Assembly (NCBI GenBank): GCA_008477525.1
Contig: SPDT01000007.1
Coordinates: forward strand, 1,798,001 to 1,862,000
DNA length: 64,000 nucleotides
Direction of reading: 5' to 3'
Source: Hypomyces perniciosus
Lineage: Eukaryota; Ascomycota; Sordariomycetes; Hypocreales; Hypocreaceae
Shown: positions 10,589-22,103 of the stretch, in pieces
Numbering within the stretch: position 1 is the first letter of the stretch
How the letters are laid out: each line of letters opens with the position of its first letter
Made by a program: the position numbers and the translations under genes
Notes under the pieces: generated by a model
What the model was told of the DNA's origin: nothing
The model's database searches: none
Seen by the model: only the letters and a program-made list of their open reading frames with translations

Positions 10589-11715
10589 ATGGATGCATCG
10601 TCGTCCACTGCCCTGTCCCTTTACCAAATTGCCCGTCTTCACTGCAGAAAGGAGATTCTTACTGGGCCTTTGAAATGGACAGGCTGTCACCTCGAGCTAC
10701 TGCAGTGCTCATTCAGCGAGCCCTCTCCTGCGCCGCCGACAACACAATCGGATTACTATACTGGTGAATACAGTGGCCAGAGATGCATGCGAGACTATTT
10801 TAGGAGCTGGGACAAATCCACATACCGAGAGAAGAGTATCCGAACCCTTCTCTGCGCACTTGAATGCCCATTGACTTTCAGGTTTGATGCCGTTCCTCTC
10901 TGCCGTTTTTGTGTCTAGTTCTGATTAACAGTATTATATAGTGACCGTCTTTACTTCTATTTGGATCGCTCTGCTGTCAAGACACTCCGATGTACTTCTC
11001 TCTACCTTCGGAAACCAGATATCAAATCGGTATCGACTGAGCTACCTATTGCTGCATTAATCGACCGCGGCAATATCGAAGATTTGCGTAAAAGCACATT
11101 GCGAAAGTATAGGAGCAGAAAGTATAACCCACCTGTGCATGCCATATTCAACAAAATGTGGAAAAAGATCGACCCGACAGAGCCTCTGCATGATCCCTAT
11201 ATAGTTGGACTCTTAATTGCTATGGCACAGCAACGAAGGGGAATTCTACGAAAAACAAACCGCGAAGAAGAGGCTGAAATGGCAATATTCCCGGTATATT
11301 GTTCTCGATCGACTTTTTATTGTCTTGATCTGCTAACGACATTATCTCATTATAGTGCCAAGTCTTATGCACATTTAAGACGAAGGAATGCATGCATCTT
11401 TACACAGCTGATATCCCCTCTTCACTCCTAGATATGTTTGACTACCCTACGGTTCCACCACCTGCCGCACCGTCGATTTCGGTCCGGATCACTACCATTT
11501 CGTTTAAACCATACAATACGCTCCGCAGTCGAGTTTTGGCACTCATACTTCCAGAGACCCATACTCATTTAATGGGGACTCATTTGACTGATGAAATGTG
11601 GATAACAAAGGTGGTGGACGGCTTTACACAAATGAATTGGACCCTTGTCTGTGAGCTCTCAACACCAAAGACCCTTGAGCCGATCAATCGATTACCCCGA
11701 AAAAAACTTCAATGA
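10589..11715 (+). CDS. Conserved fungal protein of unknown function, 3 exons
   Basis: Protein of 334 residues. Exons 10589-10881, 10942-11293, 11356-11715; the phases agree and the frame is continuous through the joins. I do not recognise a named domain. The sequence resembles a family I recall from many Aspergillus and Penicillium genomes, with an N-terminal QSDYY element, LRCxSLYLR, IAALIDRGNxEDLRxSTLRKY, HAIFNKMWK, DPYIVGLLIAMAQQRR and LYTADIPSSLLDMFD blocks. No signal peptide or membrane segment is seen. The function and the relation to the sugar genes are unknown. Confidence 0.7.
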
Positions 11716-12434
11716 TAGTTATTTTGGCCTCAGATTGGGATTGCCTTTACGTAAATAGATGTTAGAACTTGGAGATGTTTTAATTCCCATCTATGGATAC
11801 CTTCCACTCTATGGAAAAGGTTGCGTGATGGACTGGCCGCATGCTTTCTAATTTATTCCGAGTGTTGGTGACAAGTTGAAGAGCTGCATTATCATCTTCC
11901 AATCGGGACACGGCCACCCATGCACTCCATCTCCACAAAGGCGCGTAGATGTGGGATCCTTAGTCCTGCCTATGCCAAGTGCCGTGATATCGAGTAATAG
12001 CGCGAATCGCTTGCAGTTTCCAGCCGGGGTCTACAGTCCCCTGCCTGTCACATAGTGGAGATCCCTTACCTGACTGCAACCATGCCTGCAACAGGGCTGC
12101 GCTGCTGTACAGCCTCCATCGGCGGCCGCATTGGAGACTTCGTTTGTGTGAATTCCTGCTCTATTTTCGTGAGGATTGGTTCACACGATCCTTGAAAAGT
12201 CTTCGTTGAGCGGCTATGCTTATAAATGGAAACATGAATGCCCCTCCTGAAGACCAGAGCTCAACCAACACATCGAGGCAGAAACACAGTCAATTCTTAT
12301 AAATACATCAGGAACAACCCGCTGAAGAGGAAATTTCCATCTACTAATGCAATTTCATTCAACCTCCTGCAAACCCAGACAAACACAACGGATTTCATCA
12401 ACTTCCTCTCACGTCCCTCCTATCCTCTGCCATC
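11716..12434. other. Intergenic, promoter of next gene
   Basis: About 720 bases with no gene. A TATA-like GCTTATAAATGG near 12217 is followed by a CA-rich leader before the next start codon. Confidence 0.55.
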
Positions 12435-13654
12435 ATGCCTTACTATTATGACACTGTCAGATACCCATCCACCTTCTCAAGGATGGCAGAAGGTATGGCC
12501 AACTTCGACGCCCTCTGTCAAGCCCAGGACTGGGAGGGCGGTGCCAGTAACTGGGATGTTAAACACTTGTATGCAAGTCGAGTCCTTTGCAACCAACCTA
12601 CGCAGCAGCTGCCTCTCTTTAATGGATTCTTTCCACGTGCACCAAGGGAAGCACATGCGTACATCGAGAATCTGATCAATGGCCCTGGGGATGTTGCCCT
12701 GGGCCATATGTGGGAGCCACAAATTGTTAAACGGTATCAGCCAGATAGCCTTGGCTCTGTCTGGGCAGCTTTGGCTACATTTTTGCGAGCTGAGAACACA
12801 AGTCACACACCATCCCGTACCGGAGAGCTTCAAAGACCACAGCGACAAAGGACACAAATCGTTTACAATGATGCCGCCTCGTCTGACGGCTCAATTGATG
12901 GCTCACGAAGCCGGCCGTCATCCTCGGGCACTTCCGACCAAAGCATGGGCTACACCGAGGCAATTCTTGCATCTCCTCTCGAAGAATCTACCATTCGTCT
13001 GGCTAGCTGATTCATTCGTTTTGTGCTCAACTATGGCCAACCAGACAACAAGCAGCACCCCTTCGTCCACTTCCGTGACGAGAGACTTGCTTACAATTAC
13101 AAAACACATCATGAAAAAAGTGTTGAAGCAATTGATGACGGTGGAGTGCAGCTGCAAAATCGTAACGGTCGACTTCTGCAAGTGGCATTGCTGGAAGGGA
13201 AGCGCTCCTTTCAGGCTGTTGAGAATGGGAAACCATGTGTCCCTGATGAGCTCCTGGCCCAGATGGTGGGAGAAGCCCTGGCCTTGCGAAGAGCCACAGT
13301 AGGCGAACCGATGTCACCGGATAAGTAAGTGCGCCGGCTTTTCCTCTCCCTGATCACAGATGCGACTCCAATACTAATGCATTTGCATTTGCAACTACTA
13401 GCATTGTAATTATTCTGGCCACCACCTTCTGCGTCAAGTTTTTCTCTTTCCACCTCACAGATGAATTTATCGACAAGTACGAGACCCTGCAGACTTCAGA
13501 CAGCAGAGAGGACAGCTTTTTGCGTGTTGATTCTACCAATTGGTTCAGCATCAAGTTCCAGGACCATCGCGCGCAGATTGTATCTCATCTTTTGGCTCTC
13601 ATTTCTTGGGCAGATGCTGCGCAAGCGGTGGGTGATGTAGACATGAGCGAGTAA
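12435..13654 (+). CDS. Fungal protein of unknown function with possible in-frame stop
   Basis: Exons 12435-13324 and 13402-13654 (380 residues if the stop is counted as one codon). The second part reads NIVIILATTFCVKFFSFHLTDEF... and continues to a stop at 13652. No known domain is recognised. A TGA at 13008-13010 interrupts the first frame, but the frame after it (FIRFVLNYGQPD, then HFRDERLAYNYK, LLQVALLEGKRSFQ) still looks coding and joins the last exon in phase. Two readings are possible: a true nonsense codon (broken gene), or a 48-base intron from 12997 to 13044 that removes the TGA and keeps the frame. The retained coding look of the removed piece favours a nonsense codon. Similar to other uncharacterised Eurotiales proteins; function unknown. 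Confidence 0.55.
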
Positions 13655-13964
13655 GGGTTATCCGCGACAAGAGCAATTCATAGTACTAGGGGCTAGTAAT
13701 GGGAGTTATTTTCATTGATGGAAGCTATAAAGCTCTCATAGGTGTGGTCACAATGTTCTCGTAGAAGTCAGTGTGGTGGTGCTCCTCAGAGTAGCGGATT
13801 GATGCACAGCGTAGAGAGTTTTCCACGTTCTGGCGCTTGACCTTGCGCGCTGCAGGTCAAGGTCGGTCTCATTTATAGCGTAAGTGGCTAAGGGATAATT
13901 CTCAAGATCTGTCGCTTCATGCTCAGCCTCTGCTGCGTCCTGCTGATATGCGGGCCGTTTCTTC

Positions 13965-14364
13965 ATGTCTGACCCTCACTTTGCCGTCCATTGGATACAG
14001 GCGCATAACCTCAAGGCTACAGTACGTCTCAATAAGGCGGCTTCTAAAAGCCTTCACGCCCGCGTTGTTGATCCGAAGATACGAAGTACAGTGCTTTCAA
14101 TTTGTTGGGCATTGCGTCATGAGGTCCCATATGAACGAGGTTTCCCTTGATCTATATGTCTGCACTGCGCGGCAATCCGCTACTTTAAGTTACTGCACTG
14201 GGCAACGCTTCTAGTATTTCGCTGACCTCTTGGCTAAAGTACGTGCCGGTGAAGAGCTTGATAAAGACTCCAAGGTTTTCTTCAATGCCGGAATCAAGCT
14301 ATTGTACTATGACTTCGTCCAAGACTTCTACATGACTATTGTGATCACGCTTATCAGGAATTTA
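13965..14364 (+). pseudogene. Possible gene remnant, two exons
   Basis: Candidate exons 13965-14121 (MSDPHFAVHWIQAHNLK...) and 14214-14364 (YFADLLAKVRAGEELDK ... ITLIRNL, stop). A GT donor after CATGAG and a TAG acceptor before TATTTCGC give a continuous frame of 102 residues. The second piece has coding-like codon use. No family recognised. It may be a relic or a small real gene; low certainty. Confidence 0.3.
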
Positions 14365-14430
14365 TAGCTCTTATTAATAATAAAAAATCCCATTACTATG
14401 GATAGCTCTTATTACTATAGATTACTCTTG

Positions 14431-14976
14431 TTACTGCGGATAGCCTTTGCTGGTCCCTACGTCACCCATGATCGCGCGAAAGGCCTCTTTCATAGGCCTA
14501 TTCATACCCTCAAAAGTCTTTTGGAGAAAATCAGGTGCTGAGCCCTTGATAACGTTGCCAAAAGCTGGGGTTCCCTCAATGAGGTTCGTTGTCAGCCCTG
14601 TGTCAGATTGTAGTAAGCATCGATATGCCGCAACGCTTTGTGGCGAGGGCCCCGGATTGGCTGACGGCGGATATTTAAGTGCATTAATGGCATGGACTTC
14701 AGCACGGATTGTCTTATCGGAGCTGACGAGCCTGACCCTGACTGTCTGAGCGTTCTTGGGATCTATAATGCAAGCGAAATATTCCGCTGCGCTCTCCGAC
14801 GCTCTTTGGGCTTCTGATGGGTGATAAGTTAACTGATGTGGTAACAGGGACTTCAGCTGCCCATCGTCAGTTTTGGTGTTCTTGTCAGACGGCTTTTAAA
14901 CCATGTATATCTGGTAGTGCAATACGTATGGTAGTGTAGTACGCCAGGTGCTACTCCATATAACAATGCCAGCCAT
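14431..14976 (-). pseudogene. Gene fragment of unknown family with in-frame stop
   Basis: A coding-like minus-strand frame of 154 residues (14431-14895) ends at a TAA at 14431-14433 and includes ACIIDPKNAQTVRVRLVS and APDFLQKTFEGMNRPMKE. It has no start codon. Going upstream the same frame meets a TAA at 14896-14898 and then continues to an ATG at 14976. This suggests a gene broken by a nonsense mutation, or a 3' exon whose upstream exons I cannot define. Family not recognised. Confidence 0.4.
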
Positions 14977-15246
14977 TTGTGGTGGTGTTGTCTGAGATAA
15001 TGTAGATTCTTACAGTTCATCTTTTCTTTTACCGTTGTCCTCCGTTTGGTGGCTTGTTGGCTAGCTTCAAAGCCAGCTTCACTAAGCCTCGGAACATAGT
15101 AATTCCAACGGTTAAATACTTAAGCATTTAGCAATCTATTAATAAACACTAAGGTAGACTCTAGGACTGCTTCAAATCTGGGGAAACGTTTCAAAATAAA
15201 CATCCGAATTGCGGAGGCGGTTGAAGTTCACGGTTGCGCTACCAAT

Positions 15247-17735
15247 ATGGAGACCTCGACTCCTCTCCCTGTACAGGAACTACCTGATCTGGGGATGCCA
15301 CTTGGGGTCGCTGATCAGGCGTGCAAGGAATGCAGGAGGAGGAAGTCCAAATGCAACAGGGGAATCCCTACGTGCAATCTCTGTGTCAAGTACAGGCGGC
15401 ATTGCCTGTATGAGAAGCATTCCCGCACGCCACTCACAAGAAAGTGTGTAGAGAAGTCTAGACTGCCTTTCTAAAAGGCTTTATGGGCTGGGCTGACATG
15501 TGTGTGACAGACACCTCACCGAGGTTGAGGAACGGCTTGAGCAGGCTGAGGCACTCATCAGACAAATGCGAACAGTCCTGCCTCCACATCTCAGGGCAGC
15601 TGCTATCCAACAGAGCCGGACTCCGGGTAATGAAACGCCCGCACATGGTGCTCAAGAGCCTTCTCCATCAAGCCTTGAGCCATGTCTTGGTGTTTTTGAC
15701 GACTCTCCTCCCCAGGGTTCTCACACTGCACTGGAGGGCGTAGGTGGATCTGTCTACGACGGTCAAGCAAAAGCAATGGTAACTACCAAGCCTGTGGGGG
15801 TTCGAAGACAATCCAACCCACTAACTCTGCCTCCGCAGGCGCATGAGGTTCGTAGAGAAGAAAGAACCTCAGATAATGTTCTTGAGAGTCCGCCATCGAC
15901 TGAGGACTTTGAGTGGGATGAGCAAGAGGCGGGTACGCAAAGCTCACCAGATGTCGCAGACGTCAGTGAGATCAACGATTCGAGGCAAGTTCTGGATGGC
16001 ATGGCCTCGCTCACTGTGTGCGAGAAACATAGCGGTTATCTTGGAATTGCGTCCGGCGCTGCGCTTCTGCGCATCTTTGAGCCAGTCCAGAGGAAGCATT
16101 CTCAATCCCATCCACACACTGGATCCGTCCCTCGGGTTCAATTAGTGGAACAGCCCAACCCCAACAAACACGTAGCCGACACCATGATCGATGCGTATTT
16201 CAGGGTGTATCACCTCAACTACCCCATCATCCACGAGCCGACGTTCAGGGCTCAGTATTCCGAGGTAATCCGACGACCAAATGGTGATTCTTGGTTCGTT
16301 CTGGCCTACGTTGTGGCTGCTCTCGGAGTTTTTACTACGGCCACAACTCTTAATAATCTAGACTTAGACCTATTCGCTCATGCGAAGTCCCTTTTATCGT
16401 TCGATTTGCTGGAAGTCGGTAACTTGACAATGGTGCAAGCGCTGGCCTTGATATCCAATTACCAGCAAAAGCGAGACAAACCGAACTCCGCATACAGTTA
16501 TTATGGTCTGGCAACAAGGATGGCGATGGGCTTAGGTTTGCATAAGGAATTCCAAGGATGGAGGATTTCACCCTTGAGCATGGAGATCAGACGGCGGGTA
16601 TGGTGGACGTTATGCGTCTTCGATGTCGGTGCGACGATCACATTCAGCAGACCACAAGTTTGGCCATTTGACGCCGTGGATATCTCCTTACCAATGAACA
16701 TCAACGACAAGGTTGGATTGCCTGGCACGCCCGGAAAGGAATAAAGCTTACAGTCTCAGGATCTTACAGTCATGTCCAAGTCATACCCCCCCGAGGCTTG
16801 CGAAGTTACTACCTACACTGCAGTTCGGACTCAAGCGAGCTTTCACGTCGCAACCAACCCCATCTATGTCCGAATAATCTCGAAACCTTTACCAACTGCT
16901 GAAGAACTGCTTCGGCTAGAAAAGACGTATCTTGAAAAGTGGGTAGAAAGCGTCCCGACCTATTTCTTCGAGGCAGCGTCTGTACCCGTGAAATTCGCCT
17001 TCTCGCATGCAGTGATGCAATGGAGATATCGGAATTTCCGACTGATCATGTATCGCCCATTTGTCATCAGGCGAGCTCTCCTTGCACGCGGGGGTCGTCG
17101 TGATGATTCGACCCCAGAAACCCTTCAAGCATGTGAACGTTGTCTAATGGACGCGAAACTCACCATCTCCTCGATAACCGAGTTCTGGGCAACACAGGAG
17201 CATATCCGTGTTGTTGCTTGGTATGCTCTGTAAGTTCTGATTAACAAATGCCAATATTAATATGTGCTCTAATTGACAATGGTTCAGGTATTTCCTCTTT
17301 CAAGCCGCTCTAATCCCATGTATCTCTCTCCAAAGCACGCCATCATCACCGCAAGTATCTGACTGGCGGGAGCAAATCGACATGGCCCTTAGGGTAATAG
17401 TGGCACTTGCACCAATGAACCCGAGCGCCGCCAGATGCCATCAAGTCATCGTGAGCCTCTGTGGTCCATATTTGGACCCAGAAGCGGTGCCGCTCATAAT
17501 GGACTTGGGAGAACAAGACGCGTCAACTGGCCAATCCAACGTTCCTGGGGGTGGTGGAATTAGCGCAGATCCGACACCTCCCGATGGTGATCATGGTGAT
17601 CAGGACCTAATCTCGATTGATGAGAGCTCGCAGAGCCAAATGAACGCAGTCTTTACTATGATGTGGCCGAACGTCCCGCTATTCGAGACTGATGATCTAG
17701 TTATGGGAGACGACACTGGATTGGGTTTCTTGTAG
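15247..17735 (+). CDS. Zn2Cys6 transcription factor, Gal4-like
   Basis: Nuclear regulator of 771 residues. Exons 15247-15443, 15511-16711, 16760-17229, 17288-17735; all phases agree (for exon 3 the acceptor CTCAG before GATCTT was preferred over a nearby CAG). The binuclear zinc cluster is near residues 27-55: six Cys in ACKECRRRKSKC ... PTCNLCVKYRRHC. It is followed by RTPLTRKHLTEVEERLEQ, a linker and coiled coil of the Gal4/Lac9 kind. The fungal_trans regulatory domain follows (DTMIDAYFRVYHLNYPIIHEPTF, near residue 290, then YSYYGLATRMAMGLGLH and RRRVWWTLCVFD). The tail is acidic and Pro/Ser-rich, as in activation domains. The targets are unknown. The sugar/polyol block 5 kb to the left is one possible target, given the Gal4-like build and CGG triplets in its promoter. 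Confidence 0.88.
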
Positions 17736-20329
17736 TGAGAAGTCGCCCGGGAGTTTTCTGTGTTCGGAGGTCATTTACAGCCCGTTCATACTCCAGTACA
17801 GAGGCTGGGTTCCTGAAAAGTTTCCCTTGGAGCGGGCGTGAAGAGTGTTCTGAACGGCTCTACCAGCCAGCGAGTCCCGCAGAGCGACGAGAGCTATGTT
17901 CGACCCAAAGGAAGAACTTTGTGTCCCGAAATTGACCACTCAGATACGCAACATACTTCTTGGCCTTCAAAGCTTCCTTGTCTTCGGACGAGGTTATGGA
18001 TCACCAAACCTTCTCATCTGAAACTTAGGGCAGTTTGGAGCTAGACTCTGGCCCAGATCCGCATCCTGATCTAGCTAGCGGGACGACGGTGTTCTGGATA
18101 CTAGACGTATACTCCGTAGAACACGTCCAAAACATCGGTAGGGTCCTCAGCATGCTCGCGAAGATTTTCCCTGAGTCCCACAAGGTCTCTCCGTCCCCTC
18201 ACTATGACGCATCTTACTCAGAGAATTGCGAATTCTGGTACCAGCCATTTCGGCATCATTTGGCATCACTCGAGGGTCCCCTGATCCTCTCAGTTGTGAG
18301 GCTAAGATGAGAACAACATGAGCGCCCTGTTACCTCATAGCCTTGGGTCCCATGATGGCGTTGCTGATGCCGGGGCTGGTTGCCACGAAGATAGACAGCA
18401 GAGAGTATTCCATCGCCGCAAAACTACACCCGTTTCGTGGCGGAAGTGATAGGCCTGGATATCGGAACCATCCAAGACGCGAGGATGTATCACCGGGCAT
18501 TACAAATGCTTCATTGCATCCCAAGTGCTTGCACTTCCTCCTCTGCATAGGCCCTCATGCCTCTGGACGGTATGCCGTTAGATATATCTGAGTCGCAAAA
18601 GTAGAGTTGCGGTACCAAATGCATAAGCTTAAGGTGCTCAAAATATGCTGGAGATGAATAAGATATGCAACATTATACGGAGTACAGAAACACAACTTCT
18701 TTCTGAACTAATATATTTTGATGATTATGTGATCGGAACTACTTGTCTTATAAGTATTAAACTCCATTTTATGAATCAGGTGCTTGGCAATATTAACAAT
18801 GAGACCTATTCAACCGAATAAATACCCTTTACTGCCTTTTTATTGGTTATCTTTCACGAGATCTATAATCACAGTTACCCGGAGGGCGTGTTGTTGTGAT
18901 GTGGATTGGTCCTTCCTCATTAGGTACAAAGTTATTTTGTATATTATTAATCCATAATAGCCAACTTATGAAAAGTGTATGTATTCAAGGCTTACTCGGC
19001 GGGGTTGACTGGTCTGTCAGTCCGAGTCGTAGGACAGGCGGATATAACCTACTACTTGCATTAATGCCTAAGACATCTTGACTTTGATGCAACCATACAA
19101 CGCCAGCTTTATCGTATAGTAATTAATTGGGGGGATTAGTAATAGTTTAAGTATAGGGGGATTTGTTAGTGCAATTTTATAATTACATCTAAGGTGGTTG
19201 TGATAGGATAGCTATTTAAAGTCTAGGGGAGGATAGCGAGCGTGTCTGGCACACCAATTTACCTGTCACCACAGTATCGGTAGCGTTGAATAACACTGCA
19301 GCTTTGATCAATCCTGCAGCTTTGAACATGGCATGTACAGCTTTGAGTGCGCTGTTCAAAGCTGCGTCCACGGGTTTTGTTTAAAGCCATGGTTAAAGCC
19401 GTAGTTTAACGCCGCGCTATTTCAAGCTTATCGTATGTTTCTTACATGTTAATGTCCAGGGTGGGACATATCTTTTGTAGTGTTATCGTAAAGTCAAGAT
19501 CGACAGTTGTGCATTAGTAGTGCGGGTTACTATAGACACTCGGACTCAATACATCCCTATCCCTATGGGGTAGTATCTTTGAATCCTAGCCTGATTACTT
19601 ATCGGGTTATTTATTTGTAATGTTTTTTAACCTTCACTCTGTTATTGCAAAAAAAAACCCTAAAGGCCTCGAATTCACCCTAGATATTGGAAGTTGCTAC
19701 GGAGTAATGTATGCTGACATACTACTACCCGATGGAGAAGATGACCCCAGTCAAGGAATCCTAATGGAATGCTATCTAACCTCTCACAGCTTAAGTCTAC
19801 TCCATATCTGCAGTGTTACCAAAACGGTACGGAGAGTGCCAGTCGACTTGCACTTGGTAGATTCACTAGTTTCTGGTTCGGCTTACAGCATAATACTTGT
19901 ACATTAGCCTTCGGATGACCGGCACTCAGCCCATTTCACTTGACTTCGTACCTCGTATTGATACACGGATCATGTTGAGCTAATTATGCCTCGAAGGGCG
20001 TGCTGAATCATCATTAGTAAAAATGGTTACTATTAGGCTCAACGGACTGTTCCGTTCGGCAACAGTCCGTGACGTCAGGCAGGATCCCCCGATTGATGCA
20101 TATATGCTGGGTCTTGGATGTGAGGGTGAGGCGCATAAAAGGACAAGACGCCCATGAGAAATCCTCATCCCTATAGAGCTCATCCATATGCGAGTATATC
20201 ATAATAGGTTTATTCAGTTCGTTTCCTCTGCTGTAAATGTCGGTTTCTTTCCCTTGGCTGTTTATGGGCTTGGGTCTGACTTTTGTGTAGCACATCTCAC
20301 GTAGCTTTCGACGTTCGAGCCCCCTCACG
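17736..20329. other. Intergenic, 2.6 kb, probable decayed sequence
   Basis: No convincing gene. Open frames (such as 18035-18310) lack motifs. Holds three TACTCCGTA/TACGGAGTA copies (18110, 18676, 19698) and repeated GCAGCTTTGA/AGCTTTGA words at 19296-19340. The 18.6-19.6 kb part is AT-rich and looks like old transposon debris without recognisable ends. Confidence 0.5.
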
Positions 20330-21034
20330 ATGGAGCCCAATAAGTTATACCAGCTTTCTCTGCTCAGCTCCATGGTAGATGGTATCGGGACGAGCGGAAC
20401 CACGACAGCTGTCATACCAAAACACGGCGACCATGGGATTGGCACGTTCCGAGACATCAATGGAGAGGGGCTCTTCATTGACGGTGAGGTCTATCAAATG
20501 ACATTTGATGGAAACATCCGCAAAATCGAAGGAGATGAAGAGGAAGACATGCCATGGGCCCAGGTCACGCGGTTTGTTCCTTCAGTGACAGAGAAAATCG
20601 AAGCACCACTAGGCGACAAGACCCTACTAGAGAAGCTTCGGGAGGTGCACCCAAACTCCGACAATCTGTTCGTAGCTGTGCGAATTGATGGTGTTTTCAA
20701 GGAGATCACTACCCGGGTTTGCCCCAAGCAGCAATTTCCACGACAGCGAATCATGGAAATTGTGAGGCAGCAGAAGGTCACGAAGTCTGAGGGCATCGAA
20801 GGCACCGCCTTCGGAGTACGCTCACCCCCATTCATGGATGGCATCTCTGTCCCCGGGATGCACTACCACTTCATCTCAGCCGACCGCAAATTCGGAGGAC
20901 ACGTTCTTGGGTTCGAGCTGGCTTCTGGGACGGTCGGCAGCGCCGTGATGAAGGACATACACCTCGAGCTCCCGACAACGGCTGAATTCAACAGCTCGTC
21001 GCTCCGGGTGACTGAGAATATCTCCAACGCTTAA
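20330..21034 (+). CDS. Alpha-acetolactate decarboxylase
   Basis: Single-exon protein of 234 residues that matches acetolactate decarboxylase (BudA/AlsD family), which converts 2-acetolactate to acetoin and CO2. Seen: LYQLSLLSSMVDG start; HGDHGIGTF near residue 32; AVRIDG with the conserved Arg (R118); EGTAFGVRSPPF; GMHYHFISADRKFGGHVLGFEL with the metal-binding His H178, H180 and H191; and LELPTTAEF with the conserved Glu (E213). All expected active-site residues are present and the length is normal, so it is probably functional. No signal peptide is seen, so it is likely cytosolic. The family is mainly bacterial; no intron and an isolated position suggest old horizontal transfer into fungi, which is inference. 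Confidence 0.92.
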   Translation: MEPNKLYQLSLLSSMVDGIGTSGTTTAVIPKHGDHGIGTFRDINGEGLFIDGEVYQMTFDGNIRKIEGDEEEDMPWAQVTRFVPSVTEKIEAPLGDKTLLEKLREVHPNSDNLFVAVRIDGVFKEITTRVCPKQQFPRQRIMEIVRQQKVTKSEGIEGTAFGVRSPPFMDGISVPGMHYHFISADRKFGGHVLGFELASGTVGSAVMKDIHLELPTTAEFNSSSLRVTENISNA

Positions 21035-22103
21035 TTGCGGAAAGGAATTGATGGGCCTTCACTATTATACGAATGGTGGAGCCGGTATCTACTGTATCCA
21101 TTGCGACTTGAGACATGGAGGATCCCGAGGTGGCGGGGAATAAGTCCGACGTTCCAACGATATATGCGACACTACATGAGTGCCTAAAAAAAGAATCTAA
21201 CGTCGGAGTTGTATGTTACGGAGCGGGTCAGGTTGGGCGGGCATTGTACACGGGTGGGTTTCTCAGGGCGGGCAGGTCAATTAGGTGTAATACCTATGTG
21301 GTTATGATTCATGATGAGGCTCATATGCTGATTACATTGACAAAGAATAGAGGTATTCGGGAGAATTAGAGGGATACGGGGATCATATCGGAATAGTACA
21401 TTGACCTCCTTTGTTTTCTCATACATATTAGCCAGTCAATGAATGGCACGACCATTGCTCGAGTTCATCACCTAAAATGCGCTACAGTGTATTACAACGA
21501 AGCTACTCTGAACCCGTCTTCTGGGTAGTTGGGGTCTCTCATTCTTGCTTTATCCCTTCAGTGTCTAACCTGCACAGGAATGTCAGTCACCATAGCTGGT
21601 AAGCAAATCTTAGATCGAGACCATGATCATGAAGCGATAACATGAGCTTAGAAACAGGGTGCCGGTTAGGGAATTCATGCACTGTGTTCCAGTCAGGACC
21701 TATGCTTAAAGAAGTTTAAGCACAATAGAGAAGACCAGACGCAAGGAATGCTAGAGAGGTACCAAGCGGTTACTAGGGCCAGGAAACGGACTTCAATGTC
21801 TAAGACACGATTGAGCGTGTGTGTTGGACCCTTGGAATATTCAACAAGGAGTGATGTATTCAAATCCCTCAAACGGAATCATTCGGCCGAAATAAACATT
21901 CACCGTAAGGAACGGACTGCATGCGGTTCATACGTTCCCTTGGATTACTTAAAGGCCGTCATGGCTCGTCAAGAAGCCGGCTTCTCGGCTGCAGGCACTT
22001 CTTCATCTCTTCAAGCTACTAGACCGACAATCATAGGCAATCCTCCCCTATCAATCCCCAATTCTCGGCCTCTTTTAAGCTCTTTAACTCCCCAATCGTC
22101 AAG
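21035..22103. other. Intergenic, about 1.1 kb
   Basis: No gene supported. The small frames at 21115-21369 and 21748-22107 have no motif; the second overlaps the promoter of the secreted-protein gene. Confidence 0.5.

Larger units (their letters stand above)
13655..15246. other. Gene-relic region
   Basis: Between two genes lie several stretches that look coding but have no full gene: a minus-strand stretch at 13748-13966, a plus-strand two-exon candidate at 13965-14364 and a minus-strand fragment at 14431-14976 (the last two listed separately). Short repeats of GATAGCTCTTATTACTAT occur near 14365-14440. It looks like decayed genes or transposon debris. Confidence 0.45.

Noticed and set aside
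18035..18310. 91-codon frame after the Zn2Cys6 gene
   Set aside because: No family resemblance, and low coding quality in a region that looks decayed.
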